A DNA stretch of 64,000 nucleotides, taken from contig VIIQ02000895.1 in the NCBI GenBank assembly GCA_007449985.2, positions 372,001 to 436,000 on the forward strand, in the 5' to 3' direction. The DNA comes from Desmodesmus armatus. Lineage: Eukaryota; Chlorophyta; Chlorophyceae; Sphaeropleales; Scenedesmaceae. Numbering within the stretch: position 1 is the stretch's first letter; every line of letters begins with the position of its first letter. A program made the position numbers and the translations under genes. Positions 28,446 to 39,414 of this stretch are shown piece after piece. Under the pieces are notes generated by a model. It had not been told where the DNA came from. It did not search any database and was given only the letters and a program-made list of their open reading frames with translations.

Positions 28446-30952
28446 ATGAACCCGCTCAAGCACACCATGGCCGGTATGGCAGCAAGCATGAGGCTGCTCA
28501 TCTTCATGGCAGCAGCTGCTGTTGCCTACTCGCCTACCAAGGACCCTGCCTCTGTCCAGCTCAGCCCAGGGGTACTCGTCATGGGGGAGTTCGATTGGGC
28601 CCTGGGGACCGGACCAAACGGACAGCCCACCTCCCGCTGTCTTGACATGGTATCTCGCGCCAGGCAGTACTCTGCAGGAAACAAGCTGAACTTTGTGCTG
28701 GTGCACCACTGGCTACCAAATGCGGACGGGTTCGGCGTTGCATCCTACTGCTACATGCATACCAACGGACAAGGCCAGCCAGGCAATGGCGTGCAGGGCA
28801 CCTGCCTGCCGTGGACAACTGAAAAGCTGGCAGAGTTCAAGAGGTCACTCACTTACTGCTTCACAGAGGCAATCAAGCTGGGCTTCACTCCCTATGTTAG
28901 GCCCTACCTTGACGATGGTGCTCAGAGGTAAGGCCTGGTTACTGCATGACTAGTCATGGCATGCAACTGTACGTGTGCAGGAGCAGCAGCAGGGTGCATG
29001 GGCCAGCGCAAGTGCTTCTAGTTGAGTCCTGCAGACTTTAAAGTGCTACCGTAGCACAGTGCTCAAGAGTTGTGTCCTGCATGCGGTACTGGGGTCATTT
29101 GAACCTGCTTGCAGCTTCTCCTGCAACCGCGTGACAGGCTCAAACGCAATCACTGATCCCAGCACACATCAACCTTATCACCACACATCTGTCCTGCACT
29201 TTCCTGCAGGGGTACTTGGCGTAATGGCCTGCTGTTCTCCCCCACAGCCAAGTATGGAGCCTACAGCTTCACGGACCTCATGATCAAGCCTATGGCGGAA
29301 GCTATGCGGGACTCCCTTGCAGCGGCCGCCAAGGCTGGAAAGCTAGTGACACCTCCTGACCGTGCTCGTCCTGTTGTGTATATGGGCCTCACAGGTACGA
29401 GCAGGATACTGTGCAGCAGTGCATGCAGCCTGCGTGCTGAGCACAGCCGGTCATAGCAGGCACTGGCAGTTGGAGGGACACCTGTATATGGTCGTTTGAG
29501 TCCTGACTGTTGCCTTGCTGCATCCTGGGCCAGACTCGAGGCTTGCTGTTGCTGTCACTCAGTGTGCTCAACCTGTCCTCACGAAACTTAGTATGTGTCC
29601 CAAGCGGCACTGCTTTACGCAGGGCCTCGCCAGCATGAAGTGGTATCCACAGGGCGCTGAACTCACTCCTGCCATTTTTCCTGTCACCCCCTGCAGGCGA
29701 GATGTCCGCCACCGTTATACGCTTCCCTGCAGACTGGGCCACCCTGCCATCTGTCGTCAGGTCCATCATCGGCACCAGCCTTGCAGACATTAAGGTGGGC
29801 GTGGGCCTCAACTTCAACGCCCTCGACGGTGTGGAGACCCAACCCCTTGACAACAGCGATGCCACGGCCAAGCCCCAGACGCCAACCCTTTTCAACTGGT
29901 TCACCGGCTCTTACAGCAACACGCCGCAGGTGAAGTACCCTGCGTCTGTCCCCGTCATCAATGCGGCAGCCGTGAGGGACCTTATCGCCAATAAGATTGA
30001 CTTCCTGTCGATCTCGGCGTACTATCCGTACAGCAGTGCCAGCTTCCCTGTGTCTGAGTTTGTCAATTCGGCCGTGTCTGTGGCGGATGCGCTGGCTAAG
30101 CTGGCAGGCGGCATCAACCTGCAAAGCCTGTCTAACAGCCGTCTGGAGCTGCACTATGGGGAGTTTGGCATCGGCTGTGGCATCGACGGCAACTCGGACA
30201 TCTCCCCAAGCGCAGACGCATGCAGCAAGGCGCCTTGGGCTGGCATCTGCGGGAATTACTCTCCTGCTACTGACCCATGGCAGCGCAGCTATCTGTCAGC
30301 TTTCAGGACCAGCTTCTACAACAAGGCTCTGGGCTGGCTCGACAACATGGACACCTCTGCATACAAAATCAGTGAGGTGTTTGTGTGGAGCATGTCCAGC
30401 TGGGACTTGTTTGGGTTGTACCCAGACTCCATGGGCTACCGCGATCTAGCCATTGTGCGCAAGGTTGCAGCACACAACGCAGCAGTGATTGCGGCCAAAG
30501 TGTGTGAGTATGGTGACGCACAGGTGTGCAACAGGTTTGTTGCAGCACAGAGCGCATGCCTGAACGACCCCACAGGAGCTGCATGCCTCAGCCGGCCTAA
30601 CCCTGCGGTCGTGACAGAAGCAGGACCTGCACAGTCTGCATCTGCGCCAGGACCTGCAAGCCCACCCTCCCCTGAGGCAATCGGCGGTGCAGATAACAGC
30701 AGCAGCCTGACATCCGATATTGCCCCTGGGGCTATGGATGAGTTTGTGCCAGCCGCTTCTTCGCCTTTGTACATGCAGGGCTCTGGTAGTGTCACTACCA
30801 GCCCTAGCAACCCCAACATCATTTTTGTTGGTGTTCAGCCTCAGAAGCCCACGTCGGCTCTTAGCAGCCAAACCAGTGCTGCCGGCAGCAGGCAGGCGGT
30901 GTTGGGGGCCGTGTGGGCTTGTGCTGCTTTTGTGATAGTGCTTCTGTTCTGA
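28446..30952 (+). CDS. Secreted glycosidase-like protein with GPI-type C-terminus
   Basis: Three exons in frame: 28446-28927, 29210-29394, 29697-30952, about 640 residues. The N-terminus MNPLKHTMAGMAASMRLLIF followed by MAAAAVAYS reads as a signal peptide; in-frame ATGs at 28467, 28476 and 28488 are alternative starts. The core alternates beta-strand and helix segments in the manner of a TIM-barrel hydrolase: FVLVHHWLPNADG, VVYMGLTGEMSATVIRFPAD, IDFLSISAYYPY, LELHYGEFGIGCG and VFVWSMSSWDLFGLYPDS. Glu in GLTGE and in YGEFG are candidate acid/base and nucleophile residues; this assignment is inference. A Pro/Ser/Thr-rich linker leads to a hydrophobic end, VWACAAFVIVLLF, with a small-residue site before it, as in GPI-anchored surface proteins. 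It probably acts on wall or extracellular-matrix sugars. The exact glycosidase family is not recognised. Confidence 0.78.
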
Positions 30953-31663
30953 TAGTTTGGCCTGCAGCCCTGGCTGTGCCGCACCAGGGCTGTTGTGGGC
31001 TCCAGACAGCCTGTCACCGCGTGACAAGCCAGTGCTCTGGGCTGTCGCTGCTTCTGTTGTACTACAGATGTGATAGTGTTGCCAGGCCTGTTGTTTACAG
31101 CTCTTGTTGTTCTGTTGTGCAGTGTTGCACGTGGGTCTCAGAGTGCTTTATTGGGATGGACATAAGTCCATCACACAACATCAAGGAGCTGGAGAGGGGG
31201 GGGGGCGAGTGGAGTGAGCTGTGTGGGCCTTGTGGTCTGTGCAGAATGTGTGTGACCTGGTGTCCAAGAGTGGTATGTATTCTTGCTGTGATATGTCTGT
31301 GCTGTAGGCAATTTCCAGGGGGTATATGGGCCAATGCACTGCGGACCAATCAGTGAAGTCATGATGGGCCAGTGCTGCGTCAGCAGTTGACGATGTTGGC
31401 TGTGTGGTGCTTTGCACCGCCATAGGGTCTTGGGTGATGAACATGGTGTAGATTGTGATCCCTGGTGTTTGTAACGGACCCTGTCTGTCCCAGAAAGGCC
31501 CAGAGGTTGTTGTCACTGCTGCTGATCAAGTCAAACATACTGGTGCTGCAGGTTTGATGGCTGCTTAGCAGTGCAAGAGGCCTCAATGGACTTCTTTACA
31601 TGACAAATTCATTTTACTGTTCTCTGTGCGGCGAAAACGGTCTGTGGGTTGCAACACCCACCC
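30953..31663. other. Intergenic region
   Basis: Holds the 3' UTR of the glycosidase-like gene (TGTAA at about 31470) and upstream sequence of the FemAB-like gene. A run of ten G lies near 31197. No gene seen. Confidence 0.45.
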
Positions 31664-34600
31664 ATGAAAATGTTGCAGACACACCGCTTCCACAGCGCTT
31701 TGAATGGCTGTAGGATCTCTAATCAACCTGTTCTCAACGCACCTCGACCACCACAGCTGTTTCCGGTGCAGCATGGGGAGTTCTTCTGCTCCTTGCAAGG
31801 CTCTGCTGCTCCAACAAAGGCAAAGGCCAGGATCATCTCTCACAGGGTTGCTTGCAGCACTGGCGCAGGCAGTGCCACCTCAACACTGCAACAGGTGGGT
31901 TGGCCCACCCAGCAGAAGCCCACTGCTTCTGGGGTTACGCCACCTGCTGAAGGGGTGACACTGCTGTGTGCAGGAGCAAGTGAAGCAGCAGCCTAGCGGC
32001 CAGGAAGAGGGACAACAGCTGAAGCTGCGGGTGCAGGTCATCCCATCCATTGAAAAGGTATGTACAACAAAGCAGCAGCAGTGCACGCAGGCCCGGGAGT
32101 GTTGGGTGCTGCACACAACAGCATGCAGTTGCAACAGATGCTGCAGTCACCCAACAGTGTGGCCTCTACCCCATACCAGCAGTTTGTGCTATCAGTAACG
32201 TATGAAGAAGGTCGCAGGAACTGGTGTGTAAGACTTGGGTTCACCTTCCTCGTGCACTGCTGGGTTTGCCCCGGCTTTGCTGTGTGCAGGTGTCTCAGGA
32301 GGAGTGGGATGCAGTAGTGTCAGCACAGGTTGAGGTCAACCCCTTCCTCAAATGGAGCTTCTTGAATGCACTGGAAGTCAGCGGCTCAGCGGTGAGCAAT
32401 TGCGGCACATCTGACAGCAGCGTGACCTTCCCAAACACTAGCATCTGATCTGGCAGCGTTGCTGCATGGGCTGTGTGAGGTTTGGTGTGTCATGCATGCA
32501 TGCATGTTAAAAAGAAGTACTGTTCAGCGGGCACTCCGTAGTCCAGCAAACACCTGGCATGCAGCAGCAGCCACAACCCACGCCTGCACACTGAGAGAAC
32601 CAAGCAGCATCATGGCCCCATCACCTACAGCCAGTGGGCTCTGCTTCTTGCCCACACAGAAAGGCATGGGGCGCCGTGCTGCGCTAGCACGCACAGCGGC
32701 ACTGAACGCACGCGCAGCTGTGCAGTGCAAGGCTGACCCCTTCTTACTGTTACTGTTACTGTTACATGGTTCAGGCTGAGCCTGAACACTCCGTAGGGAG
32801 CCAACGAGGCTCATGGGCATCAGCATCATAGAACGCATCTGAATATACATCTTACAAACAACAGCCCTGAGGCTGCCACCGCCCAGCACACCTGCACCGC
32901 TGTCTACCCTCCCTTCTATGTCTTCCTGCGCTGTGCTGCACAGGCACCAGAGGAGGGCTGGGGCTCTCAGCACGTGATTGTGCGCAACGATGAGACCAAC
33001 GAGCTGCTGGGCTGCTGCCCAATGTACCTCAAGGGCCACAGCCAGGGGGAGTACGTGTTTGACTCCAGCTGGGCAAACTACAGTCACATGATGGGCAAAA
33101 GGTGAGCATTCTGCTAGTCAAAAAGTTGGTCACACAGCCTGATGGATAAGGGGGCGGGGGGGGGGGGGGGGGGGGAGTTGACTCAGGGCGTTTTACCTGG
33201 ACCAGCCATCAGTCAGGTGAGAGGTTTCTTCCGATCGGGTGTACTTCAGTCACATGGTGGGCGCAAAGCCGGGTGCGCGGGGCCTTTGACTTCAAGGCTT
33301 CACACCAGGTATCGGCAGAAGGTATCTGTGCAGCACCTTTTGGCGGCAAGTGGTGTCTGGCGCCCCTGTTGACGTTGCCGCACAGGTACCACAGGGTGTC
33401 TGCTTGTCAGCCGCAACTCTACTACAGACAGTATGTGCCACACGCTTTGCGTCAATCTGCCAGCTGCGCATTCGGTCACGGTTCAAGGTCAACAGCTTCA
33501 CACTGTTTGTCGGCGTAATAGTGTGCTGAACCCTGACCTGTGTTTGTGTGTGCCTGTGTTGTGTTGGCTGCAGGTACTATCCCAAGCTGCAGGTGTGTGT
33601 CCCGTTCACTCCAGCCACAGGCAGCCGGCTGCTGGTCAAGCCTGGCCCCTTCAGCACAGTTGTGTTCAAGGCGCTGGCACAGACGCTCGTTACGCTCACA
33701 GGTATTGCAAGCTGCGAGGTACCCCGCCAGCAGACTCCGCAGGTGCACAGTTTCCAGTGCAAGGCAGCAGCTTACCATGGTGTCAACAGCTATCGGCTTG
33801 TTTTGGCCGTGCACGCATCACTTGCCACAACCAAGTACCAGAGCCAGCATGGCCAGGAAATAGAGATGTGCTGTAGCTTCTTGTTAGACGCAGTGCATGA
33901 ATCCTTCCCTCCCTGATAAGTCTTTGTTCGTCTTCACCTATTTCCGCCGCTGCCACGCCGCCGCAGGCGAGCTGGGTGTGTCCTCCCTGCACGTCACCTT
34001 CCCAACGGGTGAGGAGTGGGCTGCACTGGGTAGCCTGGGCTTCCAGCAGCGGCGAGGCATCCAGTATCACTGGGAGAACAGGGGCTACGGCACCTTTGAC
34101 GACTTTCTGGGGGACCTCAAGCAGCGCAAGAGGAAGAACATCCGGCAGGTGCGCTGTGGTGCGCTGGGCTGGGCTTGATATACAGGCTGATAACCTGGTG
34201 TTGCATTCCATTGTGGACTTCATCCGGCCCTTGTTGGAAGGCAGCATGAAAGGAGGGTGCCACGACGGCATTCAGAAGCGTACACACATGGCAACAGTAG
34301 GCCTGGCAGGCCCACTAGGAGGCTCCCAGTAGTTACTGGGAGTCAGGGGCCATGCCACATTCGCGGACAGTGTGGCAGACCTGGTCAGGTTTGGTAAGCC
34401 TCTATCGCTATCGCAGACACCCCGCCACCACCCTCTTTCAGTGCTGTTGTTTGCTGCGGCGCCCCTGCCTGCAGGAGCGCAAGGCTGTGGCCAAGCAGGG
34501 CCTGACCATCAAGCGGCTGCTGGGGTCAGAGGTCAGCAGCAGCACATGGGACAAGGTGAGGGGGAGAGGGAGGTGCTCGCGGGCATGCTGCTGTTGAACC

Positions 34601-36773
34601 CGCTGCTGTTGGGTTTGCAGGCAGGCCGATTTGGGATGAGCTGTGAGGCCTTACAGCACAGGGTGGTTGGTGGTGCAGCAACGCACCCATGCAGCATGTT
34701 GTTGGGAACGCGATATGTGCGCGGTTTTCTTACCCAGGTGTGAGCTCTGATTACCTGATGTGAGGCATGGTGATCAGCAGGAGCGGCTGGCTGTGTGGGT
34801 TGGCGGCTGGGTGATGGGCGGAAAGTGTGCGAGACAGACACATGCCTCCCTGCTGCAAACGATGGGGGACATTACTACAGGGCTGAAGCTTGTCCTGCAA
34901 GTTGGGATGCACGAACCAAAGCATGAGCGACATACAAGCTGCTTTGCTCAGGGTGGGCCTCAGTCTTTCGTGCCGCCTCACACGCCGGCCGCGTCTGAAG
35001 GTCGCTGCTGTGCTTGTGGTCCATTGCTGGCCCCCGCAGTTCTACGAGTTCTATCAGATCACGATCGACAAGTGGTGGGGCCGGCCGTACCTCAAGCGGG
35101 AGTTCTTCCACCGCATTGGTGAAGACATGGGGGACGAGGTGCTGCTGGTGGTGGCAGAAGAACAGGGCGAGACCGTGGCTGCTGCACTCAACATGATCGG
35201 CAGGTGAGTGGCTAGGAGGGCAGTGCATGATCAGTATATGCTGCCATGTCTAAGAGAGGGGCAGGCCAGGACTGTGGCTGCAGGGGTTGGTTGGCAGGGT
35301 GGTGCGCGAGGGGCAGCGTGCAGGGGCCCGGCCACCGGGTGGCCAGCTGGTGCTGCCATGCTTGTCATACATGTATGAACGTATGACAGATTGGTGTGCT
35401 GATGACGTGCAGTATGACTTTGCACGGTCCAATGTTTTTAGGTTGGTGGGACTACCAGACTGAGGCCCGGCCATACATGCATGTGATGGCGCAGCAGCGT
35501 TTGACTTCCGAGCGGCTTGCTTCCTGAGAGGGCTATCAGGTTGGTAGGTGCATCAGCTTTGTCCGTGCTGCTTCGTGCCACTCATGACGGCATCAACTGC
35601 TGTCTCACCATGTGCGCACCCCCCTGCACTTTGCTGTGTCATGCTGTGCCGCAGCCACTGTCTGTTTGGCCGCAACTGGGGCTGTGCGGCCGGCAAGGAG
35701 TTCAAAAATCTCCACTTTGAGCTGTGCTACTACCAGGCTATTGAGGAAGCCATCCAGCGGGGGCTGCCCCGCGTAGAGGCTGGTGCCCAGGGCGAACACA
35801 AGCTGCAGCGCGGGCTGCTGCCCAACTTCACATACAGTGCACACTACCTGCCTGACCCGCTGATGCAAGCTGCGGTGCAGAAGTTCTTGGACAGGGAGAC
35901 TGTGCAGGTAGGTGCAATGATGGTTGCGGTCTGTTTGGGTGGGTAGCGGGGACCGCACTGCGCTGCTGTGCTCCAACCTCTGTGCTGATGGCTTTGCGAG
36001 CAGCTGAAGCTGCTCCAAGCTGCTGCACACTCAACTTTTACAAAAATACATTAGCAAGCCGCAACTACCTGGGTGCAATAAGGGAAATCTCATAAGGGAA
36101 ATCTGCAGGTAGGTGGGATGGCGGGCGAGTTCTGCTGGGGTACAGTGATAGAAGCCACCACAACCTGGGGTGTGCCGCTGGTTGTCCGGCATGTTGAAGA
36201 GAGGTACAGCAGCGGCATGTGTCCTGGCTCCCGAGCAGGGGACGTGCTGGCTGCGCTATAGGCGTCTGTGCCTGGGGGAGTCATGGGGCAGTGCAGGGCG
36301 GCGCCTGTCTTGCGGCATGCGGTGTCTCTATCTTGTGCCTGCTGGCTCGTGGGCCGCGCATCTGTTGAGGGCCGCTCCTGCACGCCTTGGACAGGTCACT
36401 GCTGACCCAATGCCGCTTTTTGTTATCATGTAGCTGGCCTTACTGTCACTTGTCACGTTCGGGTGCATGATTGTCAACCTGTGCTGCCAGCGCCATCTGG
36501 TAAATGATCTATTGTTCTGTGCATGTGTCTGTTGTGTGCGCCCTGGTGCTGCAGCTGCAGTACACGTGGCAGGCGCTGACGCTTGAGGGCAGCCCCTTCA
36601 AGGACGACACCACCATGACATACCTCATGGACAAACTCAGCAGCTACAGCAGCCTCAGCAGTGCAAGCCTGAGCAGCAGCGACGATGACTTGGCAGAAGC
36701 AGCAGCAGCCGCAGCAGCAGCGGAGAGGGCAGGAGCAGCGCCAGCAGCTGGTGATGCAAAGGAGTCAGAGTAG
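31664..36773 (+). CDS. FemAB-like / DUF482 acyltransferase-fold protein
   Basis: Ten exons keep frame: 31664-31894, 31974-32057, 32290-32391, 32944-33101, 33574-33701, 33967-34148, 34475-34555, 35040-35203, 35655-35907, 36555-36773, about 533 residues. Family hallmarks are VNPFLKWSFLNALEVSGSA, the linker SWANYSHMMGKRYYPKLQ, FDDFLGDLKQRKRKNIRQER, FYEFYQITIDKWWGRPYLKR, and SHCLFGRNWGC followed by LHFELCYYQAIEEAIQRGLP. Proteins of this group (PF04339) share the GNAT fold of bacterial Fem aminoacyltransferases; the substrate in algae is not established. The first 77 residues are rich in Arg/Ser/Ala and poor in acidic residues, so plastid or mitochondrial targeting is likely. The protein ends in a Ser/Asp/Ala-rich tail of about 55 residues, part of which is duplicated just after the stop. 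Confidence 0.88.
32744..32839 (-). repeat. Hairpin repeat unit, copy 1 (TTACTG tail)
   Basis: Read on the minus strand: GGCTCCCTACGGAGTGTTCA, then the palindrome GTTCAGGCTCAGCCTGAAC, then a short (ACAGTA)n tail. Related units lie at 45747 and 51369. It sits in an intron of the FemAB-like gene. Confidence 0.7.
33150..33177. repeat. G-run
   Basis: About 28 bases almost entirely G in the intron after 33101 of the FemAB-like gene. A second run of about 11 G lies near 37998. Confidence 0.85.
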
Positions 36774-36915
36774 TGGAAGCCTGAGCAGCAGCGATGATGA
36801 CTTGGCAGAGGCAGCTGCAGCAGCTGCGGCAGGGAATGCAGAAGCAGCAGCAGCAGCAGCAGAGAAGGCGGGAGCAGCACCAGCAGCTGCTGATGCAAAG
36901 GAGTCAGAGCAGTGA
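36644..36915 (+). repeat. Tandem duplication of the FemAB-like C-terminal tail
   Basis: The coding tail ([19 protein letters not shown] to GDAKESE) up to the stop at 36773 is followed at once by a second copy (36774-36915) that would read [20 protein letters not shown] to ADAKESEQ. The second copy is in another frame and lies after the stop, so it is probably 3' UTR. Confidence 0.8.
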
Positions 36916-39414
36916 GTGCCTGGGTTGCATAGAGAGAGTGTACAGAGAGCTGGACTGCCATGCAGCCATGTGGTGGTGAGGTGTACTGGCTGTGTTTGGC
37001 AGTGGTGTGTTCTGTGAATCCAGGGGGGATGAGCATGGTGAGAGTGTCTTTGCGGGCGGGTAGGGCCAATACATACACTACATAGGGATGACCTGACAGG
37101 TAAAAGGCCTGTACTTGTATAACAGTGTGTTTTGTACAGTCAGCTGTTGATGCGTGCTCCCTGTCTGTGCTGGTACGAGTGCTGTTGTCGGTGTTCTGAG
37201 ATTAGCCTGTGCAGTCCATGGGCATGTATATCGGTTGGCACAGCTTTGCCCATGCATTGGTTTGGGTAGCTGGCTCAGTGGACGGCATCAGGCTGTAAGG
37301 AGTGGTGGGGCGAGTTGAGCCTGACCTGCACCTTTTTCCTTGGCATGGCTTTGCATTCGCCTCACATGGCTGCGGCCATGGGAAGCCCTGTCGTGCTGGC
37401 TGGGTTTCTGCAGGTCCGCAGAATGGTGGCGGGTTTCATGTGGTTGCTGCACTGCAAAGCTGATGCCGTCATGAAATCTGCAAGCGGTTGTCGCTGGTGC
37501 ACTTGAGCCACAGGGTTTGTCTGTCTGAGAATAGGCATCAGCCCTTACTGAGGTGTATGTAGGCGGCATGTGTGCACCAACTTGCACCACGCATACTGCG
37601 GCTTTCCTTGTCTGTGATAGCGCTTGTGTCATGTGTTGTAGCACAGAGTTGTTTGGCAGTGTTGCTGTGCTAGCCTCGTTGTTAGCTTGTTGTGATGTGA
37701 TTGAAAAGTGCAGACGAGACACGGCAGTGTCACAGGCATGGTGGTGGGACTGTCAGCAGCCTGTTGTAGGTACATGTTGTGTTTGTGTGGGCCTTGTAGC
37801 TAAGTGGGCTGGCAAGGGCTTTGCTGGTGCGTGCTGCTGCCAGTTTTACTGATCACCTTCACATCCCCCTGGCGCTGTCCTGTCATGACTGGAATTGAGG
37901 CTGGGGTGCATTGTGCCAGTGCACAGCTGTGAGCTGCAGCTCACAACAGCAGCGTTGTGAATGCAAGGCACACGGACAGTAAGCAGAGTAAAATGCTGGG
38001 GGGGGGGGGCAGGCTGCTTTCAGTTGCCTGTGCTCGCGCTGCTCTTTTATACCACACAAGTGGCGGACATACAGTTGAGCTGCACCTGGTGATGTATTCT
38101 CACATCAATCAGCCAAGGTCAGCTTGCCCAGCCAGCTGTGCAAAGCAACAAACAGTTCATGCGCACATTACCTAGAGTAGCCTACTAGGCCTTGCAAAAC
38201 AGCAACATACATCACAGCTTCACAACCCCAGTACAGGCGAACAAGTGCTGCCCATCGCATTTCTGTATCACTGTGCACCCATGCTTCAGCTGCAGCATTC
38301 CCTAGCGCCTGCCAACAGCAACAACATGTCTTGCTGTTGGCGCACGTTGATAGCAACAATGCGCCTGACCTCCAGCCTCAACATGCGTGACCTAGAGCGT
38401 GCACTGTGCAGAGCGACAGCAATCAGTGTGCCATATGCGCCACCTGTTCAATGGATCAGCTGAAAATCAGCACAGACAGCCAGACAAGCCACCTCACAGT
38501 TCTGCATGCCTGCACAGCATGCTGGTAATCAGGTAGTTCTGCACATGCTGTTTCGTACATGCTCGTTGATCTGTAGCAGCAGACCAAGCAGCCATGCTGT
38601 GGCATGACCCCTCTCACTCGCCAATGCTGCGAATTGCCTTGGCAACAATGTGCGGGTCCAAAGATCTGCAACTGTGCAAAGGACAATGCCATAGGCTGCT
38701 GAAATGGGCAGTTGCCATGATCCCCCTGTACATACTGTTCAGCACTACTAGTGTTAGTAACACCACACCGAGCCATACACAACTGCATTCCTATGCAAAG
38801 TTCCAGCAACTCTCAAGCACGTGTGACCTATGTGGAAGCGCTGTGCACGCACAGTGTCTGCATGTGCACACACGTCGATAGAAACAACCTTATCAACACC
38901 TACAGCACCAAAACACCTACAGCACAACAACAACATGGATGTCTTGATCACTGGGTCTGCATGGCGCCACCTCACAATAGGCCAACAAAGCGGCCACTGG
39001 CGCTCTACAACAACCCCACGAGCAAGTAAGATAGAACCTAGGGCCTAAACCTATCAACACCTGTGACAATTCTACCAATGGGACAAAAAACCCCGATCAT
39101 CCAAGCAGCCAACTACCACACCAAGAACCTCCCTTCGCTGTATGTTCATGCCACATGCGCCCCTGACATGATGGAAGCAGAGTGTACGGCAACCCTGCAT
39201 CATCCCGCTCTCCTCTGCTCGCACACAGCCGACACAGACGCACTCAACAAGAGCCGTGCAGCACCACTGACAGCATGCTTTGACAAGCACCAACCTGCAT
39301 GCACAACAGCAGCTGATCACCACAATGCCTTGCAAGCTTGCTCCCTGAGCATCCATCTGTCATGCTCTGCGCAGCGCCGCCTGTTGGGCAAAATGCCAGG
39401 CCTACGCTTCACAG
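36916..39414. other. Convergent intergenic region without a convincing gene
   Basis: Between the FemAB-like gene (+) and patatin copy A (-). Contains a TGTAA motif near 37294, a G-run near 37998 and AC-rich stretches. The short open frames have no recognisable motifs or matching splice sites. Confidence 0.45.
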
